64,000 nt of DNA from Bacillota bacterium (GTDB lineage Bacteria; Bacillota; Clostridia; Lachnospirales; Lachnospiraceae): positions 1 through 64,000 of the forward strand of contig JAEYGZ010000019.1 in the NCBI GenBank assembly GCA_023409535.1, written 5' to 3'. The position numbers and the translations under genes are program-made. The notes beneath the pieces were generated by a model. That model did no database searches. It was not told the DNA's origin and saw nothing but the letters and a program-made list of their open reading frames with translations. Below are positions 43,677-52,322 of this stretch, in pieces (position 1 is the first letter of the stretch; the number at the start of each line of letters is the position of its first letter).

Positions 43677-44000
43677 ATGCGGGATAATACAAAAGGAGGC
43701 GCGCTGACAGAGGTGACCTTTTTCATTTTACTGGCATTGTATGAGCCAAAGCACGGCTATGGCATAATGCAGTTTGTGGAGAATGAAACCCAGGGACGCC
43801 TGAATTTAGGAGCCGGTTCCCTTTATGGCGCAATTGACACCTTATCCAAAAAAGGATGGATCACCCCTGTTGATGACGGTACCGGCCGTAAAAAAGAATA
43901 TGTGATAACAGAAGCAGGAAAAGAAATTGCTGAGGCTGAACTGATAAGACTGAATCAATTGACCCTGACAGCCTCAAGAATAATTGGAGGGCAGGTATAA
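43677..44000 (+). CDS. PadR-family transcriptional regulator
   Basis: A 107-residue small (PadR-s2-type) winged-helix repressor. Characteristic parts are LALYEPKHGYGIMQFVE, LGAGSLYGAIDTLSKKGWI and GRKKEYVITEAGKE. GGAGAGAGA precedes the ATG. The stop overlaps the start of the DUF2812 gene by one base, a common pairing. It has its own operator just upstream. The inducer is unknown. Confidence 0.92.
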   Translation: MRDNTKGGALTEVTFFILLALYEPKHGYGIMQFVENETQGRLNLGAGSLYGAIDTLSKKGWITPVDDGTGRKKEYVITEAGKEIAEAELIRLNQLTLTASRIIGGQV

Positions 44001-44608
44001 TGATAAAATATTATCGTTATTTTGGGGTATTTTTAAATGTGCAAGAAAAGTGGTTAAATGAGATGGCCCATAAAGGCTATCGACTGGTTAACACAAAAAG
44101 GATTTCCTATGAATTTGCGGAATGCGCTCCTGATGAATATCAATATAAAGTGGAATTTGTCGCAGACCGATCCTTTAAAAAAGAAAAGGAATACCTTGAA
44201 TTTCTTGAGGATCTGGGTTATACCGTATTCTATAAAAACATTAATTTGAAATTTTCCACATATAAGGTGTCATGGAGGCCTTACGGAAAGGGGGCAGGAC
44301 AAATTTCCACCAATCCGGGCAATTATAATAAAGAACTATTGATTGTCGAAAAGAAAAATGATGGGCGCCCATTTGAATTACATACCACAAATTCAGATAA
44401 AGCCGCTTACTACAAGCCGATCAGAAATTCATGGTTCACTTGTGCAATTCTTCTATTCGTGATATCTATATGGCAATATATAAGCCGCGGAAGCTTTACA
44501 AAAGAAGTAATTGTATTCGGTATCATCGGTATTATGTTTTTGATTCCTGTAATTCGTTATCAAAAACAAATCAGTCACTTAATAAAAATAGCAAAAACAG
44601 AGGAATAA
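44000..44608 (+). CDS. DUF2812 membrane protein
   Basis: A 202-residue protein with a soluble N-terminal DUF2812 domain (VQEKWLNEMAHKGYRLVNT, EYQYKVEFV) and two C-terminal membrane segments (SWFTCAILLFVISIW and VIVFGIIGIMFLIPV). It is translationally coupled to padR. Such PadR-DUF2812 pairs are widespread in Firmicutes, often linked to cell-envelope stress, but the biochemical role is unknown. Confidence 0.85.
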   Translation: MIKYYRYFGVFLNVQEKWLNEMAHKGYRLVNTKRISYEFAECAPDEYQYKVEFVADRSFKKEKEYLEFLEDLGYTVFYKNINLKFSTYKVSWRPYGKGAGQISTNPGNYNKELLIVEKKNDGRPFELHTTNSDKAAYYKPIRNSWFTCAILLFVISIWQYISRGSFTKEVIVFGIIGIMFLIPVIRYQKQISHLIKIAKTEE

Positions 44609-44678
44609 TGCTGCTCCTCGCGCAATTAGAAACGGGATTCTGCGTGCTGTTTATCAGGTGTAATCAGGATTTGTTAAT

Positions 44679-44714
44679 TTTCTGTCCTATTTAAAATTTC
44701 TGCCCTATTTAAAA
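44679..44714 (+). repeat. 18-bp tandem duplication
   Basis: Two adjacent copies of TTTCTGYCCTATTTAAAA with one difference. They lie in the otherwise featureless AT-rich gap 44609-44876. They may be a slippage product. Confidence 0.8.
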
Positions 44715-44876
44715 TAAATGTTGTTTATTTCTTTCATATGTGTTAATCTAAAATAGCAGTAAATGTAAAATAATACTTACTGTTAAGATTTAATATGATC
44801 AATGAACATATCCTCTATTAGATATACTTATTAATCTATTATATATCTTAATCTTCAAAAAAGGAGGATTGTTGGA

Positions 44877-45062
44877 ATGGCAGATAAAGTATTAGTTTGT
44901 AAAGATTGCGGAAAAGAGTTCCTATTTACCGAAAGCGAACAGGCTTTTTACAAAGAAAAAGGCTTCGATAATGAGCCGCAAAGATGTGCTGATTGCAGAA
45001 GAGCAAAAAAGCAGCAAAGCAACAACAGGCAAAACAATAATAGAAACTCTAGAAGATACTAA
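44877..45062 (+). CDS. small zinc-ribbon protein
   Basis: A 61-residue protein with two CxxC pairs (C8/C11 and C37/C40) forming one zinc ribbon of the zf-trcl type, then a basic Asn/Arg/Gln-rich tail (from about 45) likely to contact nucleic acid. AAAGGAGGA lies before the ATG. It is a single gene ended by a strong terminator. Such proteins are common and abundant in Clostridia; function unknown. Confidence 0.85.
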   Translation: MADKVLVCKDCGKEFLFTESEQAFYKEKGFDNEPQRCADCRRAKKQQSNNRQNNNRNSRRY

Positions 45063-45074
45063 CAGCTACTCTTA

Positions 45075-45105
45075 GCCCTGTAGGTTCATTCCTACAGGGT
45101 TTTTA
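45075..45105 (+). terminator. intrinsic terminator after the zinc-ribbon gene
   Basis: GCCCTGTAGG faces CCTACAGGG, followed by TTTTTAAT. It starts 13 bases after the stop codon. Confidence 0.88.
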
Positions 45106-45141
45106 ATATTAAATGAGCTTATAATTTAAAGGGTAACTTAC

Positions 45142-46362
45142 TTAATAGATTTTATATTGTTTCGGCAACCCATTAGTAAATTTTATATTTACTTCCCCTT
45201 GTATTAAAGGGGTAAGATACATCATAAATTCTTTCGTTATATAATTTCCGCTTACGGAAATCCAATTCATCGGTACTTTTTTTTCTATATTTGCTATCTC
45301 TTTTACAGGAACAGTGGTGAAATTTATTCTATACGGCTGACTGCTTAGCCTTTTTATGGCAACCATCCTGCCCGTTTCTCCCTCAAGAGCACAGTACAAC
45401 GCTTTTTGCCCTATTAAAAATGCCTCCATTATATCCGCTTCACTGGAAATGTGAGCTGCGGATCTCTGCATTAGATTAAGCTCTATTGATCTTACCTTAC
45501 ATCCTATTTTGTTCCGGACAATCTGTCCAAGTATACGTGCCGCTCCGGATATAGGTTTATGCCCGAAATCATCTGTTTCTGAATCTGTTGTCTGCTCCGA
45601 TACATATCTGCCATTACAGTATCTGATACCCTCGCTTACCGCAATCAGAACACTTCTTTTCTGTGTAAGCTTATCTCTGACATCACTAAGAAATCTTTCC
45701 AAATAGAAAGTTTTTTCACTAAGATATATTAAATCAGCCCCCGCCCCGCCGTCAATCCTTGCGAGAGCAGATGCCGCAGCTAGCCAGCCGGTATTCCGCC
45801 CCATGATTTCTATAATGCATACCGCAGGAATATCGTAGGAATTAATATCATATGCAACTTCAGAAACTGTGGTAGCAATATACTTTGCCGCAGAGCCAAA
45901 TCCGGGACTATGATCGGTAAGAGCGAGGTCATTGTCTATCGATTTGGGTGCACCGATAATTACAATATCATGATGGTTCAATTCACAGTAACCAGATAAT
46001 TTATTTACGGTATCCATCGAATCATTTCCGCCAATATAGATAAAATATTTAATATTATATTTATTTAGGTAATCCACAATTATTTTATAAACCGCTTCCT
46101 CCTGGTCCCAATGCGGTAATTTATACCTACAGGTTCCCATCGCTGATGCGGGGGTATACATAAGTGTATCTAAAATCTGAGTATTGCCCAGTAAAAAGCT
46201 CAAATCAACAAGACATCCGTTAATAACACCTTCAATACCGTTTTTTGCCCCGTATACCTTATTGATTTTACCGCTGATTAAAGCACTTTGAAGGATTCCC
46301 ACCAATGTTGCATTTATAGCAGCAGTTGGTCCCCCTGATTGCGCAACCAGTAAATTATGCAA
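45142..46362 (-). CDS. PPi-type 6-phosphofructokinase family protein
   Basis: Phosphorylates fructose 6-phosphate (or a related sugar phosphate), probably with pyrophosphate. The 406-residue protein has VAQSGGPTAAINATLVG, the donor site IGGNDSMDT and PKSIDNDL, whose lysine is typical of PPi-using members, then MGRNTGWLAAASALAR and SGAARILGQIVRN. The start is a TTG at 46362, with a full GGAGGTG six bases upstream; an ATG farther up (46419) has no such site and adds a non-family extension. It lies 61 bases after etfA on the same strand, as the last gene of the long minus-strand cluster, and may act on the phosphorylated product of the FGGY kinase rather than only in glycolysis. Confidence 0.85.
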   Translation of the reverse strand: MHNLLVAQSGGPTAAINATLVGILQSALISGKINKVYGAKNGIEGVINGCLVDLSFLLGNTQILDTLMYTPASAMGTCRYKLPHWDQEEAVYKIIVDYLNKYNIKYFIYIGGNDSMDTVNKLSGYCELNHHDIVIIGAPKSIDNDLALTDHSPGFGSAAKYIATTVSEVAYDINSYDIPAVCIIEIMGRNTGWLAAASALARIDGGAGADLIYLSEKTFYLERFLSDVRDKLTQKRSVLIAVSEGIRYCNGRYVSEQTTDSETDDFGHKPISGAARILGQIVRNKIGCKVRSIELNLMQRSAAHISSEADIMEAFLIGQKALYCALEGETGRMVAIKRLSSQPYRINFTTVPVKEIANIEKKVPMNWISVSGNYITKEFMMYLTPLIQGEVNIKFTNGLPKQYKIY

Positions 46363-46423
46363 TAATAACACCTCCAAAATATCATATAATATTTTATATC
46401 TCTTCAGTAATAATGACAAACTT

Positions 46424-47437
46424 TTACCTTATTATCTTTTTCATCTTCCCGACCAGCAAGGGTACAATTTGATTCAAGTCCCCCACAATACCGTAATCTG
46501 CCACATCAAAAATAGCCGCGGACGGATCGTTATTAATGGCAATAATAATCTCTGATTTTTCCATTCCTGCAACATGCTGTATTGCACCGGATATTCCCAC
46601 AGCAAAATAAATATGGGGACGAACAGTTTTTCCCGTCTGTCCGACCTGTAATTCTTTCTCTACCCAGCCTGCGTCAACACATGCCCTGGAGGAACAAACG
46701 GTTCCTCCGAAAACCGCAGCAAGTTCTTCCAGCTGTTTAAAGTTTTCACGGCTTCCCACCCCGCGTCCGCCGGCTACCAGCACATCAGCCTGTTGAATGT
46801 CTTTAACGGAAGCTTCTTTATTGCATACTTCTATCACCTCTACATATTTATGATTTATTTCTAATTTGGGGTGAAATTTTTCAACAATGGCATTTGCTTC
46901 CGCTACTTTTCGGGCTTTTCCCATGGCTCCGGGACATATGATTGCCATCTGGGGGCGGAAATCCGGGCATAGAATCGTTGCCTTAAAATTTCCGCTGTAG
47001 ACAGGCCTGGTCATTTTTAGACAACCGGATTTTTTATCAATTTCCAATTCGGTACAATCCGCAATTAAGCCGGTATGTATTCTTGCAGAAATGCGGGGGG
47101 CAAGATCTCTTCCGATTGCAGTTGCACCAAAGAGCACTATTTCGGGTCTGTAATGTTCTATTACGGCGCTCATAGCCTGGGTATACGGCTCCGTTGTATA
47201 TATATCCAAGGAAGGAGCATTCACAAGTATGATTCTATCTGCACCATAGGCTGCCAATTCATCTGTCAGCTTTCCGACTGCCGAACCTAATAATATGGCT
47301 GATACCTGTGTACCAAGATCAGCCGCAAGCTCCTTTCCTTTCGTAATCAATTCAAGAGATACACCGGATATTTTCTTATCGGATTGCTGTATGAATATAA
47401 ATATTCCGCTATAATTTTCAAATTCCATTTTAATCAT
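46424..47437 (-). CDS. etfA: electron transfer flavoprotein alpha subunit
   Basis: A 337-residue subunit carrying FAD. The N-terminal domain (about 1-200) and the FAD-binding C-terminal domain VLVAGGRGVGSRENF ... GQTGKTVRPHIYFAVGISGA, then DYGIVGDLNQIVPLL, are complete. It pairs with EtfB 67 bases upstream and takes electrons from (or delivers them to) the neighbouring acyl-CoA dehydrogenase. Whether the complex bifurcates electrons, as in clostridial Bcd/Etf, cannot be read with certainty. Confidence 0.94.
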   Translation of the reverse strand: MIKMEFENYSGIFIFIQQSDKKISGVSLELITKGKELAADLGTQVSAILLGSAVGKLTDELAAYGADRIILVNAPSLDIYTTEPYTQAMSAVIEHYRPEIVLFGATAIGRDLAPRISARIHTGLIADCTELEIDKKSGCLKMTRPVYSGNFKATILCPDFRPQMAIICPGAMGKARKVAEANAIVEKFHPKLEINHKYVEVIEVCNKEASVKDIQQADVLVAGGRGVGSRENFKQLEELAAVFGGTVCSSRACVDAGWVEKELQVGQTGKTVRPHIYFAVGISGAIQHVAGMEKSEIIIAINNDPSAAIFDVADYGIVGDLNQIVPLLVGKMKKIIR

Positions 47438-47504
47438 CGCTTTCTGTCAATTGAACGGCATCAAAAATATAGAAAATACTGTTTTTACCCCTGATGCCCG
47501 GTTG

Positions 47505-48287
47505 CTACAGAATATATTTCTCCTTCAGACTTTCCAGAATAAAATTGGCAGCTTCCTCCGCATCTAATATCACCTTTTTTCTGTCTGCCATTTGTTTCCT
47601 TGTAAAGATCTGTGTTACCTGTGTAGGGGAACCCTGCAAGCCTATGCTGCCATCGTCAATGTCAATTTCCTTATGTCCCCATACAATTACCTTTTCTTCC
47701 AAATATGCTTCAAATATTCTTCCCGGTGTCATATATCTTGGTTTATTCATATCCGCAAGAACAGTAATCAGGCAGGGCATTTTTGCCCTGATTATGTGAT
47801 ATCTGTCCTCATACTGGCTTTTTACGATTATACTGCTGCCTTCTGTTTTGATATCCTTTGCATAACTTATTCCAGGAATATCCAGATACTCTGCAAGCTG
47901 AGGTCCAATCTGCGCCGTATTGCCGTCATTTGCCTGCTGCCCTACTATTACCAGATCATACTCCAGATTTTTGATGGCTGCGGCAAGTATGAAAGAAGTT
48001 GCCAGCGTATCCGAGCCGCTAAATACAGGATCTGTTATCAGATATGCATGATCTGCTCCCATAGCCATCGCTTCACGTAATACAGTATCTGCCTGAGGGG
48101 GTCCCATGGTGATTGCCGATACCTCCGCACCGGTTTCATCCTTCAGCCTTAGCGCTGCCTCCAACCCTGCTTTATCATCAGGATTGATCATAACAGTAAC
48201 TCCTTCCCGGACCGGCATGCCTGTAACCGGATCAAGCCTGATTTCATTTATGTCAGGTACTTGTCCTATACAAACTATAATCTTCAC
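47505..48287 (-). CDS. etfB: electron transfer flavoprotein beta subunit
   Basis: A 260-residue subunit. It begins MKIIVCIGQVPD, has ADTVLREAMAMGADHAYLI and the nucleotide-site segment VGQQANDGNTAQIGPQLAEY. The 19-base gap to the acyl-CoA dehydrogenase upstream and the following etfA give the usual acd-etfB-etfA order of clostridial electron-transfer modules. Confidence 0.94.
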   Translation of the reverse strand: MKIIVCIGQVPDINEIRLDPVTGMPVREGVTVMINPDDKAGLEAALRLKDETGAEVSAITMGPPQADTVLREAMAMGADHAYLITDPVFSGSDTLATSFILAAAIKNLEYDLVIVGQQANDGNTAQIGPQLAEYLDIPGISYAKDIKTEGSSIIVKSQYEDRYHIIRAKMPCLITVLADMNKPRYMTPGRIFEAYLEEKVIVWGHKEIDIDDGSIGLQGSPTQVTQIFTRKQMADRKKVILDAEEAANFILESLKEKYIL

Positions 48288-48306
48288 CTACACCACTCCC
48301 TCTTAT

Positions 48307-49443
48307 TTATAATAGAGCTCCAGAGATAACCATACGCTGGACTTCCGATGTGCCCTCATAAATCTCAGTAATTTTTGCATCCCGCATCATACGTTCCACT
48401 TCATACTCCCGGATATATCCGTATCCGCCGTGAAGCTGAACTGCCAGGCTGGTAACCCTATTCGCAACCTCCGATGCATACAGCTTTGCCATAGAAGCCT
48501 CTGCCGAGAATTTCTTCTGTTTTTCCTTAGCCACCGCGGCTCTATAAACCAATAATCTTGCAGCTTCAATTTCTGTAGCCATATCCGCTATTTTAAACTG
48601 GGTATTTTGGAATTTGGAAAGCGGTTTGCCAAACTGTTTTCTTTCCTTAACATAAGCGACGGATTTCTCCAATGCTCCGGATGCTATACCAAGCGCCTGT
48701 GCCGCAATGCCGATTCTACCGCAGTCCAGAGCCTGCATGGCTATTTTAAAGCCGTCGCCTTCCATACCCAGTATATTTTCTCTCGGAATTTTTAAATCTG
48801 TAAAAACCAGTTCATAGGTTGACGACCCACGAATACCCATCTTTTTTTCCTTCGAACCGAAGGTAAATCCCGGTGTGCCCTTTTCTATAATAAAAGCAGA
48901 TATCCCCTTATTACCCATTGTTTTATCCGTCATTGCAAAAATGATATAGATATCAGCTTCTTTCCCGTTCGTAATAAAAATCTTACTTCCATTTATTACA
49001 TATTCGTTACCGTCTGGCACTGCCTTCGTCTGCTGACCAGCCGAGTCTGTTCCGGCATTAGGCTCCGTCAGGCCAAATGCCCCAAGCTTCTGACCGCTTG
49101 CCAAGGGTACCAGAAATTTGTCTTTCTGCTCTTTGGTACCGAATTTTAACAATGGTTCCTCGCATAATGAGGTATGGGTGGATACAATCACTCCAGTCGT
49201 TGCACATGCCCTGGAAAGCTCTTCGATACATAGTATGTAAGTTAATGCGTCACATCCCTGACCCCCATATTCCTTTGGGATGGGTATTCCCAAAAAGCCC
49301 AACCTTTTCATTTTCTCAACGGTTTCCCTTGGAAAATGCTCCATTTCATCTGTCTCATATGCAAGAGGCTGAACTTCCTTTTTTGCAAACTCCCTAAACA
49401 GAGAGCGTGCCATCTCCTGTTCTTTTGTTAATGTAAAATCCAC
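48307..49443 (-). CDS. acyl-CoA dehydrogenase (butyryl-CoA dehydrogenase-like)
   Basis: FAD enzyme of 378 residues that introduces or reduces an alpha-beta double bond in a short-chain acyl-CoA. Signatures are FGLTEPNAGTDSAGQ, ITNGKEADIYIIFAMTD and the catalytic base E363 in EIYEGTSEVQRM. The start is GTG 49443 with AGGAGAG upstream, giving the standard length; the ATG at 49461 overlaps that site. With etfBA it forms a Bcd/Etf-like unit. The true acyl substrate of this cluster is unknown. Confidence 0.92.
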   Translation of the reverse strand: MDFTLTKEQEMARSLFREFAKKEVQPLAYETDEMEHFPRETVEKMKRLGFLGIPIPKEYGGQGCDALTYILCIEELSRACATTGVIVSTHTSLCEEPLLKFGTKEQKDKFLVPLASGQKLGAFGLTEPNAGTDSAGQQTKAVPDGNEYVINGSKIFITNGKEADIYIIFAMTDKTMGNKGISAFIIEKGTPGFTFGSKEKKMGIRGSSTYELVFTDLKIPRENILGMEGDGFKIAMQALDCGRIGIAAQALGIASGALEKSVAYVKERKQFGKPLSKFQNTQFKIADMATEIEAARLLVYRAAVAKEKQKKFSAEASMAKLYASEVANRVTSLAVQLHGGYGYIREYEVERMMRDAKITEIYEGTSEVQRMVISGALL

Positions 49444-49499
49444 GACTTCTCTCCTTTCCATACCGGTTGTCGGGATTGAAGGTTGCCGTAATAAGCAAT

Positions 49500-49568
49500 C
49501 GGCGTAAGAAACAAAAATGCATCATTACGCCGAAGATTATCCTGCATCAGCGAAGAGCCTTGCTGATG
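49500..49568. other. two hairpins between the LUD and acyl-CoA dehydrogenase genes
   Basis: CGGCGTAA/TTACGCCG (49500-49532) and CATCAGC/GCTGATG (49545-49568) occupy the 159-base gap. No T run follows on the minus strand. They may separate the message into two segments. Confidence 0.5.
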
Positions 49569-49602
49569 GACCAATATTATCCTTCTGCCGGTCATAATGC
49601 TG

Positions 49603-50238
49603 TTAAAAACCCAGCTCCTCACCGACTAAAATAATCTTAATTCTGCCTTTGCTTGAAGAACGTCTTGTTATAAGCATCTGACTACAGATTGATTCCGGAC
49701 TATAACAATCGCTGCATTTTCCGGTTACGGCACACGGAATATTCCGCTTCAGTTTCTGACCGTTTCTAGGAGCCGCTGTTTCTCTGGCTCTCTGAATACC
49801 GCTTTCCACATCTGAGGTTATTTTATTCATTCCGGCTATTACAATCACATTTTTAGGACCAAAACATAAAAAAGCAATTCTGTCCGACCTTCCGTCAATA
49901 TTAATCAATTCACCTTCCAGTGTAATGGCATTCGAACTCATAAGGAAATAATCAGCTTTCAAAATATTACTGTATATTTCCATTCTTTCTTCATCATTGT
50001 TCCCTACAGCTCTGTCATACAACCGGTAGTTCCTTTTCCTGATGATATCTATAAGACCGATTTCCTCCAGAGTCTTTGATCCGCCCCAGCCTATGCTTGA
50101 ACCGGGCTTTATGATTTCCAGGACTTTTTCCAATGCTTCTTCCCTGGTAGGGCAATAATAGCCTTCCATCTGACGTTTTTGCAGCTTTTCAATCACTGTA
50201 CTGGCAATTGCATTAAAATCGTCTTTTTGATCCTCCAT
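49603..50238 (-). CDS. stand-alone LUD-domain protein
   Basis: A 211-residue LUD (DUF162, LutC-like) protein: REEALEKVLEIIKPGSSIGW, GGSKTLEEIGLIDIIR, LMSSNAITLEGELINIDGRS, FGPKNVIVIAGMNKI. A cysteine group near the C-terminus (CAVTGKCSDCYSPESIC, about 168-184) may bind metal or a cluster. Family members take part in lactate oxidation as LutABC, but lutA and lutB are absent here, so a lactate role is doubtful. It lies between a CoA-transferase and acyl-CoA dehydrogenase gene in the same direction. Function unknown. Confidence 0.8.
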   Translation of the reverse strand: MEDQKDDFNAIASTVIEKLQKRQMEGYYCPTREEALEKVLEIIKPGSSIGWGGSKTLEEIGLIDIIRKRNYRLYDRAVGNNDEERMEIYSNILKADYFLMSSNAITLEGELINIDGRSDRIAFLCFGPKNVIVIAGMNKITSDVESGIQRARETAAPRNGQKLKRNIPCAVTGKCSDCYSPESICSQMLITRRSSSKGRIKIILVGEELGF

Positions 50239-50301
50239 TATCTCATACCTTTCACTGGCGGTTGCATATTCCTCTTATACAATCCGCTTAAATCTGCAAA
50301 T

Positions 50302-51489
50302 CTAGATTATCCTTGCCTCTCTCAATTTTGTTATATCCTCTTCCGTATACGCGAGTACCTCTTTTAATATCGAATCCGTATGTTCTCCCAGCAATGGGGG
50401 CTTCAGTCTTATTTTCCCCGGAGTTTTTGACAATTTTAATGTAATTCCATTAATTGAAATAGTTCCCGCTCCGGGATAATCCATATATTCAAAATCTTTT
50501 CTCTCGCGAACCTGTTCATTCTTAACAATATTAGCAATCGAATTAACGGGAGCAACCGGAATTCCCGCATTTGCAAGACAGCTGTCTATTTCTTCCACCG
50601 TATGCATTCCGGTCCATTGGCCTACGATTTCTTCAATTGCCTCAATATTGCGCATTCTGTGTTCTACCGTATCAAAGCGCTCATCCTCTATCAGCTCCAC
50701 GCATCCCATGATTTCAGCCATCCGCTTAAACAAGGGCTGTGTCCCTGCATGGATATAGATATTCCCATCCTTTGCCTTGAAGGAATTGGCAGGAGCAGTC
50801 ACCTTATCCCGGTTGCTCCAACGCTTCTCGATAATTCCCTTTGTTGTATACAATGGTATCGTCGTTGCCAGAAGGGACACCATACAATCCAAAAGTGCAA
50901 CATCAATCTTCTGCCCTTCGCCTGTACATTTTCTGTGATATAAAGCGGTTACGGTACCAAATGCGGCATATACGGCAGTTACAAAATCTACAATCCAGGT
51001 TCCTGTTAAGAGCGGGGGACCGCCTTCCTCTCCAGTAAGGCTCATTAATCCAGACATTGCCTGTCCTATACAGTCAAAAGCAACACGGTTCTTATACGGT
51101 CCTGTTTGTCCAAATCCAGAAATTGAAGTAATTACGATTTGCGGATTCAATTTATCCAGCGTTTCTTCCGTCAACCCCATCTTTTCAAGAGTTCCAGGAC
51201 GAAAATTCTCTATCAAAACATCGCACTTTTTTATCAGTTCATAAAGAATTTCTTTCCCCTCTTTACTTCTCAAATCCAATGTCAGACTTTTCTTATTTTT
51301 GTTATACTGTGTAAAGTATAAGCTTACGTCGCCTGCAAAGGGTCCCATTGTCCTCGAATCCTCACCAATGCCGGGTTTTTCTATCTTTATAACTTCTGCT
51401 CCCATATCCCCCAGCAGCATGGAACAATAAGGCCCAGAAATATATCTTGCCAAATCTAAAACTCTGATTCCGTTTAAAGGTCCCTTCAT
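50302..51489 (-). CDS. class III CoA-transferase (CaiB/BaiF family), first copy
   Basis: Moves CoA from an acyl-CoA donor to a carboxylic acid. The 395-residue protein has the family start GIRVLDLARYISGPYCSMLL, VLIENFRPGTLEKMG, SISGFGQTGPYKNR and the catalytic aspartate D168 in TWIVDFVTAVYAAFG. Length is normal. It lies 12 bases from the class I CoA-transferase beta gene. A second family member is encoded at 57083, so two different acids are probably activated in this cluster. The acid is not identifiable from sequence. Confidence 0.9.
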   Translation of the reverse strand: MKGPLNGIRVLDLARYISGPYCSMLLGDMGAEVIKIEKPGIGEDSRTMGPFAGDVSLYFTQYNKNKKSLTLDLRSKEGKEILYELIKKCDVLIENFRPGTLEKMGLTEETLDKLNPQIVITSISGFGQTGPYKNRVAFDCIGQAMSGLMSLTGEEGGPPLLTGTWIVDFVTAVYAAFGTVTALYHRKCTGEGQKIDVALLDCMVSLLATTIPLYTTKGIIEKRWSNRDKVTAPANSFKAKDGNIYIHAGTQPLFKRMAEIMGCVELIEDERFDTVEHRMRNIEAIEEIVGQWTGMHTVEEIDSCLANAGIPVAPVNSIANIVKNEQVRERKDFEYMDYPGAGTISINGITLKLSKTPGKIRLKPPLLGEHTDSILKEVLAYTEEDITKLREARII

Positions 51490-51500
51490 GGTTTATTCTC

Positions 51501-52322
51501 CTAATCCTCCAGTGAAGCCGGCTCCGATGTAATATAAGCGTTCAGGAATTTACGCCCGGGATCGATTTCCTCCCTGATCAGGCGTAAATCTTCCTCCGAT
51601 GGTTCCGGTGTACTGATAACATGCTCCGGTATCTCAATATCAAAGCCGGTATTTTCAATGATCTGCTGTCTCGTTTTTCCCGGATGAATACTATAAACCC
51701 TCATCATCTTTGTATCAGGATTAAAATCCATAATAGCGAGATCCGTCATTACATAGGCCGGACCTCCGCCCGGAAGGCCCTCCCGGTTCTCATGCCCGAC
51801 GCCTGAGACAAAATCCACATGGTCCACAAGGACTCTTTTCTCATGCGGTACAATAATACAAACCCGTTTTGCGAATGCGGCCAGATCTGTCTGGGCCAGC
51901 ACTCCGGGAAAACGTACTTTGGGTTTGGCATAATCATTGCCAATCATGGCAATATTCAAATTGCCATACTTATCTACCTGCGCGCCGGATGCAAATGCCA
52001 GTCCGGATTTCCCTAGGCGGAATATCCCAAGAGCATCCTCAAGAGGTATCTGGCTGCGGCATGGCCACTTTATTAAATCATATTCCCAGTTATGCTCCGG
52101 TATCGAACCCTTATCAAGGAGAGGGTCAAGTACCGGTCCCATCATACACAAAGCATTTGGTGCATGCTTCATCTGGGCAAGTCTGACGGCGACCAAAGGA
52201 ATTCCGCAGGCTCTGATATATGCTTTGCCGCCGGTTCCGATACCTGTAAAGTTCATCTCATCGTCAATTATTCTTTTCGAAACTTCAACGGCAAGAAGTT
52301 CTTCCAATGTATATCGTTTCAT
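51501..52322 (-). CDS. class I CoA-transferase-like beta subunit lacking the usual catalytic Glu
   Basis: A 273-residue GctB/IpdB-like subunit: GIGTGGKAYIRACGIPLVAV, GLAFASGAQVDKYGNLN, GPAYVMTDLAIMDFNP. In glutaconate CoA-transferase the catalytic glutamate lies in VESG; the matching place here reads CMMG (59-62), so the glutamate seems replaced by methionine. IpdB of steroid degradation also lacks it and works as a hydrolytic C-C cleaving enzyme. The start overlaps the alpha stop (ATGA), showing a stoichiometric pair. A true CoA-transferase is therefore not certain. Confidence 0.82.
   Translation of the reverse strand: MKRYTLEELLAVEVSKRIIDDEMNFTGIGTGGKAYIRACGIPLVAVRLAQMKHAPNALCMMGPVLDPLLDKGSIPEHNWEYDLIKWPCRSQIPLEDALGIFRLGKSGLAFASGAQVDKYGNLNIAMIGNDYAKPKVRFPGVLAQTDLAAFAKRVCIIVPHEKRVLVDHVDFVSGVGHENREGLPGGGPAYVMTDLAIMDFNPDTKMMRVYSIHPGKTRQQIIENTGFDIEIPEHVISTPEPSEEDLRLIREEIDPGRKFLNAYITSEPASLED

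Noticed and set aside
44679..44714. CRISPR-like repeat.
   Set aside because: Only two directly adjacent 18-bp units with no spacer; a simple tandem duplication.
49603..50238. Lactate utilisation operon (LutABC).
   Set aside because: Only a LutC-like protein is present; lutA and lutB are missing.
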